A DNA stretch of 64,000 nt from Cyclobacterium lianum (GTDB lineage: Bacteria > Bacteroidota > Bacteroidia > Cytophagales > Cyclobacteriaceae), in NCBI RefSeq assembly GCF_900143075.1, contig NZ_FRCY01000004.1, positions 1 through 64,000 on the forward strand. The letters are read 5' to 3'. How positions within the stretch are numbered: the first letter of the stretch is position 1; each line of letters begins with the position of its first letter. The notes under the pieces were generated by a model, which saw nothing but the letters and a program-made list of their open reading frames with translations, was not told the origin of the DNA and ran no database searches. The translations under genes and the position numbers were made by a program. Shown in pieces: positions 47,901 through 55,938 of the stretch.

Positions 47901-48185
47901 ATATTTTTCTTTGTTTACCTTTCCGGCTGACTGGTCAGCTACTTTCTGGGCGATTTGCTCGATGGCTTGTTCGTAGGCCAGAGGAGGTAAGCTCGGGTTC
48001 AATTTAATCAAGGCCTGCTTGAGGTATCGGGTCAGGATTACTTCTGACTTGTTATCTCTGCCCAAAAGCCCCTCTTCGCCGAATTTCTCCTTCTTCCAGG
48101 CAGTGACTACCTGCCAACCCAGCTCTTCCAGCACCTGTTGGGTGGCTTCTTCGATCAATCCGTCTTCTGAGTATTCGTAGCTCAT
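44967..48185 (-). CDS. hsdR: Type I restriction enzyme, HsdR subunit
   Basis: 1072 residues. The N-terminal endonuclease domain has the PD-ExK pattern RPDVICFVNGIPLVFMELK at 147-166. The SF2 translocase follows: Walker A WHTQGSGKSY (GSGKS 300-304), Walker B ISDEAHRTQGG (DEAH 408-411), GFTGTPI near 434, and motif VI MQTIARANRVY. C-terminal coiled-coil segments fit the M/S-interaction region. It translocates DNA and cuts at a distance when the HsdM/S complex finds unmethylated sites. It is the last of six tightly packed genes and starts 10 nt after mcrC. Confidence 0.96.
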   Translation of the reverse strand: MSYEYSEDGLIEEATQQVLEELGWQVVTAWKKEKFGEEGLLGRDNKSEVILTRYLKQALIKLNPSLPPLAYEQAIEQIAQKVADQSAGKVNKEKYELLKNGVPVSYTNDKGELIKKKLKVFDFTDYSSNQFLAVRQFEVLGELYLRRPDVICFVNGIPLVFMELKAHLHDLQNAYNDNLKDYKDTIPHVFDCNAFIILSNGTDAKVGTLTSPYKYFLDWKRIEENEEGLVSLDSMLRGTCGPHRLMDIFENFLLFDESRGDVMKLMAKNHQYIGVNKVIANVHNIEQLNGKLGVFWHTQGSGKSYSMVFLCEKIHRKLGGSYTFLIAVDRQELENQLYDTFSGVGVVHDKSIVAGNKSGMTGREHLRELLAQNHKYVFSLIHKFSIDPEKESAYPLITERKNIIVISDEAHRTQGGTYARNMRFHGLPNASFLGFTGTPIIKDEEELTKNIFGEYVSVYDFKRAIDDEATLPLKYINRGEKLNIENPKLDEQMAEILEDERLEDDQKRKLTYLFQKNYPILTAEPRLDAIAKDLVWHFNERGYQGKAMFVALDKPTAVRMHQLVMKYWPEYLAELQAQIESSNDPQEAQELHRKYEKVQSTEVCVVVSSEQNEVDKFRKMDLDIEFHRRKMVERNLEKEFKDPENPFRLAIVCAMWITGFDAQCVSTVYLDKPIKGHTLMQTIARANRVYDDMKENGLIVDYGNVYEQLEKAYSVYGEGGKGSGTGGIGGHGSGKPVEELASLEIELKEAIRKVEDYLRSLNFQLSDLINAQPMQKLGKIREAGDCVNLNETTRTTFEMMARNVFRKFKALYPEEQVKPYVKKYNAIAAIYGLLNQKTKSADVIEIMMQLQEVVSGSVLLEDQVADPREEVYVDLSKLDFDKLKAAFQKAPRKNTIAYDLQQAIERKLEQMLKENPLRLEFYERYKEIIGEYNNGKSMENTVRAFNKLSDFLASLSEEEQRAVRENLEDQETLAVFDLLREGKELGPTEKKAVKKIAQQTLDKLKAEKLKIDRWRESRQITAQVKGMIYDNLLWLPQEVYSDEEVSLKTVSVYQHIYTNYFGGGKSVYQRRA

Positions 48186-48195
48186 TTGAAAAAAA

Positions 48196-49449
48196 TTAAT
48201 TTGCCCATAAATGAATCATTTTACCAATATTCGACTGCCAATCTTTTACTGTAGTTTCGAATTGGCTAAATAAAAGCCCGCAGTCCATCCTCGATTCTGA
48301 TACTTTAGGGTCTATCTGAACAAATGAACCATGGATATGTGGATGGCCACCAGGATACAAAAGGGCGACCTTCCTTGCACTAAAATAATGATGATACGCA
48401 TACATCTGCCGTAAATCATCCATTGAAGGTTCGTTGGAAATCAGCTTCCACTTGGTATCGATGACGTATTTTTCTTTTCCTTTTTCAATCGTGATGTCCG
48501 GCCTAATGCTTCGCTTGCTTCCGCCCTTAGGCTGCCAAAAAGATTTGCTTTCCTGACCCCTTGTGATGAGGTTATGATCTTTTTTCAGGCTGGCTAAAAC
48601 GAATTGCTCCCACAAGGCATTCATATCAAACATCAATGCAAGCACATCATTGCGTCCGCTACTCAAATCAGGATGGAAGTGGAGGAGGATAAGCCGTGCA
48701 ATTTCAATGGCTTTATGATAATCTTGCGTTTTCCTGTTCAGGACTAACTTATCAAAATCCACCTGGGTTACCTTTCGATCCGGCATTTCGGGAAAGCTTA
48801 ATGTCAAGGCGTTGATTCGCCCGGTAAGTGCCGAATTGGTGTTGATTCGCTTGAGCAAAAGCAGGGTGCGATATAGAATGATATGGAGTATATGCGCTAC
48901 ATCGTAGGTGCTGTGCCGGGTGTAAAATCGTTCTTTATGGATAGCGTTTTTACTGATATGCTGACTAAAACGGATGCTGCCTTTCAGTGCAGTCAAATTA
49001 CCTTCTGTTTGCCGGTACTTTTTTACCAGCCCTCTATGGAGAAGGGCCTCTACTTCAGAAACAAATATTTCGAAGTATAAATCCAGTACGGTGTTGTTTT
49101 TAATTTTAAGCTGAGAACTGCTTGGAGCCTTTACTTCAAAGCCATGGACAGCCCGAAGCATATCTACCAGAATGGTATTCCACCTGGTTTTTTCATCGGT
49201 GGTATCTTGCTGGTATTTATCTGCTTTAGGAAGCACACTGATCAAGAGTTTACCTACCTGCAGGGCTCCCACATATTCATTAAAGCGAATTCCATTTCGA
49301 ATCAGCGAAAAATAGGGAGAGCCTTTATCAAAGAATTTGATCAGACTGTCGAGCTTATCCTTTTCGAACACAACCCCATCTTCAAATTTCTGATTCAGAA
49401 AAATGGATTGGTGTTCAAAAACCTGAATATGTTCCCTATTGTCCGCCAA
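48196..49449 (-). CDS. mcrC: McrC-type nuclease subunit of a modification-dependent restriction system
   Basis: 417 residues. The C-terminal nuclease motif is RPDITIEKGKEKYVIDTKWK (Asp318, Asp331-x-Lys333), a PD-(D/E)xK site. The N-terminal half (FSLIRNGIRFNEYVGALQVGKLLISVLPK) fits the McrB-interacting part. It cuts DNA after the McrB GTPase ring engages modified sites. The start lies 4 nt after the mcrB stop, so the two are surely co-translated. Confidence 0.93.
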   Translation of the reverse strand: MADNREHIQVFEHQSIFLNQKFEDGVVFEKDKLDSLIKFFDKGSPYFSLIRNGIRFNEYVGALQVGKLLISVLPKADKYQQDTTDEKTRWNTILVDMLRAVHGFEVKAPSSSQLKIKNNTVLDLYFEIFVSEVEALLHRGLVKKYRQTEGNLTALKGSIRFSQHISKNAIHKERFYTRHSTYDVAHILHIILYRTLLLLKRINTNSALTGRINALTLSFPEMPDRKVTQVDFDKLVLNRKTQDYHKAIEIARLILLHFHPDLSSGRNDVLALMFDMNALWEQFVLASLKKDHNLITRGQESKSFWQPKGGSKRSIRPDITIEKGKEKYVIDTKWKLISNEPSMDDLRQMYAYHHYFSARKVALLYPGGHPHIHGSFVQIDPKVSESRMDCGLLFSQFETTVKDWQSNIGKMIHLWAN

Positions 49450-49453
49450 TTTC

Positions 49454-52099
49454 TTATTCAGTTGGTAGATTCATGAGCTGTTTGATAGCCTTTTCAAAGG
49501 TCATGCTTGGCTGCTTATAGTGGTGTCCAGGCCGACCTTCTCTATAGTCGATAATTTGATAGATGTCTCTTTCACCGTCAACCTCTGAATTAAAGCCTGA
49601 TGCAAACTCGGTTTGCTTAAAATCATCTTGTTTTAGGACGAAGCCGTTTCCAAGCACAGCACCGATTTTAGCATAATCCCCATAGAAGTATTCCTGCAAT
49701 AGCGGTAGGAGGTTTTGGTAAAAAGATTGGATCAGCTTGGCTTCAGGCTCTTCATCTTTCCCAAGAAGAAAAAACGAATGTCCGATCAAATGATCTCTAT
49801 CCAATAGTTTTTCGATTCTCCGATTGATGGTTTTTAGTATGTCTGATCCTTTCACTCCGGCATATTCGTAGTTAAGTTCGTCCAGTTCATAAATGGGCGG
49901 CATCTCAGTAAAGCTAAATCGACGCCGTAGGGCGGTATCCAAAGCCTCCACACTTCGATCTGCCGTATTCATGGTGCCGATGATGTAGAGATTGGCAGGA
50001 ACTCCAAATTTTTCTTTGCTATATGGGAGGGTCACTTTCAGTTCCTCGTCTTTGCCTAATCGCTTATCCTTTTCAATTAAGGTAATCAGCTCCCCGAAAA
50101 TCTGGGATACATTGCCCCGGTTAATCTCATCAATGATTAGGACATAATTCTGCTTCTTAGTTAAAAGCTTCTTATTAGTAGTTAAGTAGTTATAGAAGGA
50201 CTTATAAACTGCAAAATAGGTGGTTGCTCTCCCCCCTCCGACAAAAGATCTTATTTCTTGCCTGGCATTTAACGAGCTTCCATCAATCTGGTTATTAAAT
50301 AATTTTTGGATTATGTTTTTGGACACAAAAAAGACCTTCTTACCTTCTGGAGCTTCCGAGTCGTAAGACTTCTTAAATCGAACACCCAGTCTTTCTTCCT
50401 TAGATTCGGATGGTTCCAGTTTTAACTCACTTGTTACAGAAGTAAATTCAACTTCTCTTTGACTTATCAGATACTTGTAAAATTCTCCCCACAATTCATC
50501 AAATGAATCCTGGCTAGCCAAATCGATTTTTGCTCTTTCTGCTAATTGTTTAAAAATTCCAGGTTTAATTACATACTCTATTTCAGTTCCGTTTTCTTCA
50601 TCTATATCCCCATCATCCAAGTTTGGTTTGATCCCTTCAATGAAGTCTTCATAACTCATACTCTGATGGAAAGTGGTAAAAACAATTTGCCCTGTTTGTA
50701 AGCATTTGTCAAACTCTTTTTTGAGTTCTGATCTAGTTAATCCATCAATCTTTACTCCGACGATTCGAAGTGCTTCATTGATCGTATTGTAAGTCTTTCC
50801 AGTACCAGGAGGACCGAAAAGTATTTGGTTTGAGGGATGTGAAAAGTAGATTTCATTATTTCTGGTGTTTGTAGCATTTTTTTCGTTTTCACCACGTAGT
50901 CTTTCGGTTACATTATTGAAAAAAGTTTCATCTTTAAGCTTTTTGATTGTGTCCATATTAACTGAGTTTACAGTATTTTGAGCTAATCCTTTTACTTGAA
51001 TACCCTCTTTTTTTAAATCCATCCATTTGTGTATGGAGAGTCTTTGGCCCCACTCACCTTCAAATCCGTTGTTAGCCATTAAATTTTCGAAATAGCATTC
51101 AGCATCGGAGTAAATGATAAAATCCTCTTTTTTATTTGTTGTATTTTTATTTATCTGATCATTCAAATTTAATTCTGTTGCATTAGGGTAGGTTTTCGTA
51201 CGGTTAAAAGTACCGTGTGCATAGAACTTATTACTGTTATATAGCAAGACCTTGTCTCCTTCCTTTATTTTGCTGGCTGATTTTAATTGTTTTGTGACAC
51301 TATTGGTTTTTTGAGACCCGTATTGGAATTGCATGATGAAGACATTGTTTTGGATATCGTAAGAAATTTTATCCAAATCAAAACCGTTTACTACCCAATA
51401 ATTTGTTTTTTTTGATTTATGTCCGTAATCAGTCATAAATGCATCATAAAACTCGATTAAGGAAATGTCTAATTCTGCATTTTTATGGATATTTTCTTTG
51501 ACCTTTGATAAGGTTTTATCTTTGTTTTTTCTTCCACTTCCTATAAAGCTAAAATTGTTCCTAAAGATCTCCTTTAACTTTTCATCTACGTTTTTGATTG
51601 GATGAAGTACTAGCTTTCCATCAATAATTTGGAGCTGGATATCATATGAATCAGGTGTTGGTGTATTATTAGGACCAAGTGTTACAATCTTTCGGAAGTT
51701 CTCAGTATCGGAATAGGTATCTAAAGAACATAATCGTTTTTCGGTTAGGTCCTTTTCACATGTAATTTGAAAGAATGCTTTGGAAGACTTTGCGGTTGAC
51801 CTAGTTGATTTTACAATTAAATCAATATTTAGTTCGAAGAACTTGAATGCTTTTAGCTCATTAACTGAAATATTAAGATTGTTAAAGATTATTTCAAAGT
51901 CTAACCTTTCCGCACCCTCTTCGGTTTTTATCCATTCTCGTGCTTTCCATAATTGAATTTTTCCTCCACCCACTATGAAAGAGAAATCACCAATTTCTAT
52001 TCCGTTAAACCAGTCGGAATCACGGTTTGCTGAATAATATCCGTTCTCAATTTGATCGACATCTATTTTGTCTGAAATTTTTCCAAAAAAAACTCTCAT
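49454..52099 (-). CDS. mcrB: McrB-type AAA+ GTPase with enlarged N-terminal recognition region
   Basis: 881 residues, about twice the size of E. coli McrB. The C-terminal AAA+ motor has Walker A GPPGTGKT at 429-436, Walker B LIIDEINRGN near 665 and TMNTADRS near 725, the GTP-specificity segment of McrB (MNxxD). Residues 1-420 form the recognition part. Positions about 233-330, with NYWVVNGFDLDKIS, EGDKVLLYNSNKFYAHGTF, resemble an EVE/PUA-like fold used by McrB relatives to bind modified bases; this is a family-level inference. Residues 1-180 (GYYSANRDSDWFNGIEIGDF, VGGGKIQLWKAREW) are not recognised. Lies between a small acidic gene and mcrC. Confidence 0.93.
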   Translation of the reverse strand: MRVFFGKISDKIDVDQIENGYYSANRDSDWFNGIEIGDFSFIVGGGKIQLWKAREWIKTEEGAERLDFEIIFNNLNISVNELKAFKFFELNIDLIVKSTRSTAKSSKAFFQITCEKDLTEKRLCSLDTYSDTENFRKIVTLGPNNTPTPDSYDIQLQIIDGKLVLHPIKNVDEKLKEIFRNNFSFIGSGRKNKDKTLSKVKENIHKNAELDISLIEFYDAFMTDYGHKSKKTNYWVVNGFDLDKISYDIQNNVFIMQFQYGSQKTNSVTKQLKSASKIKEGDKVLLYNSNKFYAHGTFNRTKTYPNATELNLNDQINKNTTNKKEDFIIYSDAECYFENLMANNGFEGEWGQRLSIHKWMDLKKEGIQVKGLAQNTVNSVNMDTIKKLKDETFFNNVTERLRGENEKNATNTRNNEIYFSHPSNQILFGPPGTGKTYNTINEALRIVGVKIDGLTRSELKKEFDKCLQTGQIVFTTFHQSMSYEDFIEGIKPNLDDGDIDEENGTEIEYVIKPGIFKQLAERAKIDLASQDSFDELWGEFYKYLISQREVEFTSVTSELKLEPSESKEERLGVRFKKSYDSEAPEGKKVFFVSKNIIQKLFNNQIDGSSLNARQEIRSFVGGGRATTYFAVYKSFYNYLTTNKKLLTKKQNYVLIIDEINRGNVSQIFGELITLIEKDKRLGKDEELKVTLPYSKEKFGVPANLYIIGTMNTADRSVEALDTALRRRFSFTEMPPIYELDELNYEYAGVKGSDILKTINRRIEKLLDRDHLIGHSFFLLGKDEEPEAKLIQSFYQNLLPLLQEYFYGDYAKIGAVLGNGFVLKQDDFKQTEFASGFNSEVDGERDIYQIIDYREGRPGHHYKQPSMTFEKAIKQLMNLPTE

Positions 52100-52108
52100 C
52101 GCCTAAGT

Positions 52109-52405
52109 TCAATCAAAATCCATGTCATCTAGGTCGAATTCCCGGTTTGATTCCGGGAACATCATATCTAATGTACTATCCTTAATAGAATCAGGGTTTT
52201 CGTATTCTTCACTTAGTCTATTAAAAGTTAATTTAAGTGATTTGTCATAGTTCATCATTAAACTGTCAAGTTCATGGAATTCTTCTTTCAATAAAAAGTA
52301 CTCCTCTTGCATTTCCTCGGACATCTCATAGTCAATATCGTCTTCCAGTTTTTCCTCATATATTTTGAGGCGTTCAGCTAGTTTTTGAACTCTTTCTTTA
52401 TCCAT
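52109..52405 (-). CDS. Small acidic helical protein, unknown function
   Basis: 98 residues, very rich in Glu and Asp (such as KLEDDIDYEMSEEMQEEYF and EFDLDDMDFD at the C-terminus), with heptad-like helices and no signal or TM. It sits 15 nt after hsdS and 9 nt before mcrB, in the same orientation, so it must be co-expressed with both systems. The strongly negative charge would suit a DNA mimic, a chaperone or a regulatory subunit; none of these is shown. Not recognised as a named family. Confidence 0.7.
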   Translation of the reverse strand: MDKERVQKLAERLKIYEEKLEDDIDYEMSEEMQEEYFLLKEEFHELDSLMMNYDKSLKLTFNRLSEEYENPDSIKDSTLDMMFPESNREFDLDDMDFD

Positions 52406-52419
52406 AATTAAAATAAATT

Positions 52420-53709
52420 TTATTTTTTTGAATTATATCTCACCTCCGCCTCCGCCGCCATCAGCATTTCCTCCTGATCCTCTTGCTCAAAAGCCGAAAG
52501 GTCCAAAGCATCGACATCAATCATCCCAGTCATCAAGCGAGGGAGAAGGATATCCCGGGCTTCGTTGAGAAGTTGGTTTTGATTTGATATGTTGATTTTA
52601 GCCAGTAAGAGGTCTTCGAATAATTGAAAATATTTTTCATTTGAGGGTAAAATAATTTCAATTGTGTCAAGATGTTTCTTGCCTAAATGAGCCACAGTTG
52701 CACCATCAATAGAGTTCTGAAGAATTCTAATTGGTGTTCTGATTGATTCAGTGACAAAAGCTAAATGTTTCCGGTTCAGGGGTTGAATATTACAAACTCG
52801 CTGAACTAAATAAGCTAGTTTATCATACCAATTGTTGATATAAAATTCACCATCCATTCCAACTAACAAATCACCCTTATTTACAATGTATTTATTATCA
52901 ACAATTTCTGAGGTAAAGTCACTACTTGAAGAGGATGGGATATTTCTTATTCTCACTATTTTCTTACCTCTACCTTCACTATTAAAGTCTTCAGACTTGA
53001 AGGAGTAGCCCATTTGAAATTTTACAATATCCTTTAGAAATACTTTCTCCCACCCCTCCGGCAACCCCGTCTCCTTATTGATAGGCGTACTTTCATGCCC
53101 GGGGAATTTCATGCGGACAATCCACTCCTCATAGGTGAGTTGGGCTTTTTCTTCCAGGAGTTGGATACGCCTAAGGTTCTTTTCGATCAGGTCATCATAG
53201 GCCGAAAGGATAGCGGCTATTTTGCGTTGGGATTCAATGCCTGGAAAATTAAATTCAAAACTCTTAATCCCACTAATTGGTATCCTCATCTGATTTGCAG
53301 CACCCTTGCCTCTTTGTTGAATAAAATGCTGAAAAACTTGTGATTTGCAGAGGTATCCTAAGTATCTCTGATCTATCAAATTAGGATTTTTGGTTTTAAG
53401 GCAAACAGCATTTTGATTTAAAAGCAGACCTTTTCCGCTTTTTGGAATAGTTATAACTCTACCTGCTGCTGAATTTACTACAGATGGGTGAGAACCAACA
53501 GTGGCTATCACAATGTCATGTAGATCAAGTTTATTTCTTGTATATTTTGGATAGCTTTCTACTTGTAAATAGCTAAGATCTTCAAACGAAATAGAATTCT
53601 TATCAAAGTTGGACACTTTTAATACAGGAAATCCGGTTGAGGAGTATTCATCTGCTGTCCAGCTCCCACCGTTAATGAAATCACAATGATCCTCAAGCTT
53701 CAATTTCAT
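52420..53709 (-). CDS. hsdS: Type I restriction-modification specificity subunit HsdS
   Basis: 429 residues with two target-recognition halves. Each half ends in a conserved helical spacer: ESQRKIAAILSAYDDLIEKNLRRIQLLEEKAQLTYEEW at about 158-196, and LLNEARDILLPRLMTGMID near 388-406. The first TRD opens with LEDHCDFINGGSWTADEYSS, the second with VFLKDIVKFQMGYSFKSEDF. These halves read a bipartite DNA sequence for HsdM and HsdR. Its start overlaps the hsdM stop by 4 nt. The TRD regions appear more AT-rich than the flanks, as usual for exchanged domains. Confidence 0.95.
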   Translation of the reverse strand: MKLKLEDHCDFINGGSWTADEYSSTGFPVLKVSNFDKNSISFEDLSYLQVESYPKYTRNKLDLHDIVIATVGSHPSVVNSAAGRVITIPKSGKGLLLNQNAVCLKTKNPNLIDQRYLGYLCKSQVFQHFIQQRGKGAANQMRIPISGIKSFEFNFPGIESQRKIAAILSAYDDLIEKNLRRIQLLEEKAQLTYEEWIVRMKFPGHESTPINKETGLPEGWEKVFLKDIVKFQMGYSFKSEDFNSEGRGKKIVRIRNIPSSSSSDFTSEIVDNKYIVNKGDLLVGMDGEFYINNWYDKLAYLVQRVCNIQPLNRKHLAFVTESIRTPIRILQNSIDGATVAHLGKKHLDTIEIILPSNEKYFQLFEDLLLAKINISNQNQLLNEARDILLPRLMTGMIDVDALDLSAFEQEDQEEMLMAAEAEVRYNSKK

Positions 53710-55310
53710 ATCTCAATAGATTGAATTTTAGCCATCAAATCATTCGCTTCGCTATTCAATGAAGCCAGTTCCGCATGAATTTCCTTCATTCGACCTTTAA
53801 AGTCAAAGTCCATATCCAGCTCTATACTTACTCCCACATAGCGGCCAGGCGTCAGGCTGTAATCCTGCGCAATCACTTCTTCCAGATCCACCACCTTGCA
53901 GAGGCCTTCTACGTCCTGGTATTGGCCATCGGGGAAGTGTTCCTTGAACCACCCTTCGACTTCGCTCCCGGTGACATGCTCCATTCCGTGATCTGCCGGG
54001 TCACCTCTAAATAAATTCATGATAGCCGTGAGCCCAAACATATGCTCCTCGGAAAAATCGTTGATGGTAGTCGTTACCTTGCGGTACACCTTCCGGGCAT
54101 CGATCATCAGGATTTTGTTTTTGTTTTCCGGCTTCTTGCCCTTGTTGTAAAACCAGAGATGGCAAGGCAGGCTTCGGGTGTAAAAGAAGTTGTTACCCAC
54201 CGAAACGATGCACTCCACATGCCCGGTCTCTATCAGCTTTTGGCGGATCAGTTTTTCTGCATTGCCAGCATCTGTAGCGGAAGAGGCCATGACAAAGCCT
54301 GCTCTTCCCGTTTCGTTCAGGTAGGAATAGAAATACTGCGCCCAGAGGTAGTTTCCGTTCCCGATCGTGCCCTTTCCGGTGAGTGGAGCGCCGAAAGGCA
54401 GGCGATCGTCTTCGGTCAGGAATTTGTTTTTGGCATCCACCCGGTCCACATTGAAGGGCGGATTGGCCATCACAAAATCACACTTTCCAGTAAGTTGGAA
54501 GGGGTTGGTATAGAAGCTGTTGCTCTCCAGGATCTTTCCTTCGATTCCATGAATGGCCAGGTTCATCTTTGCCAGCTTGGCATTGTTGCTTTTCAGTTCG
54601 GTGCCATAGACCGTAATGGCTTCATTGACGCTTCTGTTCGGGTCATGGTCTTTGATAAAATGGGCCGTCTGCACAAACATGCCCCCCGAACCACAAGCGG
54701 GATCGTGGATAATGCCCTGATTGGGCTGGATAAAGTGGATGATCAGGTTTACCAAAGAAGGAGGGGTAAAGAATTCTCCGCCTTCCTGGGCACCGGCCCC
54801 TTGCATGGAGAACTTCATCAGGAAGAACTCATAGATGCGACCGAATACATCACCTTTGGCATTGCGCACCGCATCCGCATTAAACACCCGCACCAGGTCC
54901 CGCAGCAGCTTTGCATCAAACTCCTGATAGCTTTTCGGAAGGATACCGGCCAGATCCGGGTATTCCGCTTCGATCAGCTTCATGGCATTGTTGATGGCTT
55001 CCGCAATATCTTCGCTTTCAGGAAGTGCCACCAGGTACTCGTATTTGGCTTTTTCAGGCAGCAGGATGGCTCCTGCTGCGGCATAATCATCTTTGGTGGC
55101 AGCTCGCTTTTCTCCGGTTCTGGGATTGATGGGCAGGTTCTTCTCCACCTGGATCTTGGCATCTTCATAGCGGTTCTGAGCAAAGCGTAAAAGCACCAAT
55201 CCCAATAGAGGGTCTTTGTATTCGGCTGCGGTGAGTTTGGAGTTGCCCCGGAGTTCATCGGCAGCGTCCCAGAGTTCTTTCTCCAGATTCTTGATATCTG
55301 CTTGGGTCAT
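53706..55310 (-). CDS. hsdM: Type I restriction-modification adenine methyltransferase HsdM
   Basis: 534 residues. An N-terminal helical HsdM_N domain is followed by the N6-adenine methyltransferase core: motif I DPACGSGGMF at 203-212 and motif IV NPPF at 283-286, plus the TRD-contact region QEGGEFFTPPSLV. It adds m6A at sites chosen by HsdS and protects the host DNA. It is the first gene of the six-gene locus. A candidate promoter lies directly upstream at 55341-55372. Confidence 0.97.
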   Translation of the reverse strand: MTQADIKNLEKELWDAADELRGNSKLTAAEYKDPLLGLVLLRFAQNRYEDAKIQVEKNLPINPRTGEKRAATKDDYAAAGAILLPEKAKYEYLVALPESEDIAEAINNAMKLIEAEYPDLAGILPKSYQEFDAKLLRDLVRVFNADAVRNAKGDVFGRIYEFFLMKFSMQGAGAQEGGEFFTPPSLVNLIIHFIQPNQGIIHDPACGSGGMFVQTAHFIKDHDPNRSVNEAITVYGTELKSNNAKLAKMNLAIHGIEGKILESNSFYTNPFQLTGKCDFVMANPPFNVDRVDAKNKFLTEDDRLPFGAPLTGKGTIGNGNYLWAQYFYSYLNETGRAGFVMASSATDAGNAEKLIRQKLIETGHVECIVSVGNNFFYTRSLPCHLWFYNKGKKPENKNKILMIDARKVYRKVTTTINDFSEEHMFGLTAIMNLFRGDPADHGMEHVTGSEVEGWFKEHFPDGQYQDVEGLCKVVDLEEVIAQDYSLTPGRYVGVSIELDMDFDFKGRMKEIHAELASLNSEANDLMAKIQSIEI

Positions 55311-55340
55311 GTTTTTGGAAACAATGAAAAATAATTAATG

Positions 55341-55372
55341 CAAAAATTAGTTTTATTATTCGAATTTACCAA
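55341..55372 (-). promoter_or_regulatory. Candidate promoter of the restriction locus
   Basis: On the minus strand TTGG (55372-55369) lies 19 nt from TAATTTTTG (55349-55341), close to the Bacteroidota TTGG-N19-TAnnTTTG form with one extra T. The implied start is near 55334, giving a leader of about 24 nt before the hsdM ATG. Confidence 0.5.
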
Positions 55373-55559
55373 GAAAAATAGGATAGGAGGAAAGTATTCT
55401 TGCAAATTTTAAAATAGCGAAAAGCGGCTTATTCAAAAAAGATGATTCAGATTGCTTCGCAGGGCTACCGATAAGGTGTTAATTCTCTTTTTTATAAAGG
55501 GAATTAACGAAAAAATTAATACAAATCAAATGTTTACTTTCATATACGCAAAGTGCGCA

Positions 55560-55700
55560 GGCCCGACAAAAAACCGAGCCTGTCCCGATTTTTTCGGGAG
55601 GGTGCGGGAGGTATGTGGGGGGAAGGATTTTTTTGTCTTGATTTTTTGGTACTTTTTGATCAAAGCCTGTCCCGAGTAGCGCAGCGAATCGGGGCCAAAA
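55560..55700. repeat. GC-rich intergenic repeat with paired CCCGA hairpins
   Basis: Two copies of GCCTGTCCCGA (55578-55588 and 55665-55675) each begin a hairpin: CCCGA-TTTTT-TCGGG at 55584-55598, and CCCGA (55671-55675) paired with TCGGG (55689-55693). The block has no credible coding frame; open frames here read low-complexity Pro/Lys peptides. It resembles noncoding repeats common in Cytophagales intergenic regions, by recollection only. Confidence 0.45.
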
Positions 55701-55938
55701 GTACAATAGAAACAAGCTTAAATACCATAAATAACCTATAGCTCACCATTATCCTTTAAATAGTGAAAAGTTCATATTCCCATATAATGCAAAAAACCTG
55801 TCGTCATCCCGATTTATTTGTTTTTAAAAAGTTTGATCTACCGACGACGGGTTTGTTGAAAAGACGAGAACCTTTGAAACCAAATGGGAGAAAAAGTTGA
55901 CATCTTCATTTTAAATAATTAGTTTTAAATAAAAACAG

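Larger units (their letters stand above)
55311..55938. other. Gene-free gap between hsdM and a lipoprotein gene
   Basis: 628 nt. It contains the candidate hsdM promoter (55341-55372) and the hairpin repeat (55560-55700). An imperfect 12-nt inverted repeat, AAACCTGTCGTC at 55794-55805 and GACGACGGGTTT at 55843-55854, lies before the lipoprotein gene. No gene was seen. Confidence 0.6.

Noticed and set aside
54042-55190. Long open frame of 382 codons on the plus strand
   Set aside because: It is antisense to hsdM, whose motifs (DPACGSGG, NPPF) are clear; its product shows no domain pattern and uses codons set by the opposite gene.
55479-55715. Open frame of about 78 codons with Pro/Lys-rich peptide
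   Set aside because: It reads through the GC-rich hairpin repeat and has low-complexity composition, so it is noncoding repeat.
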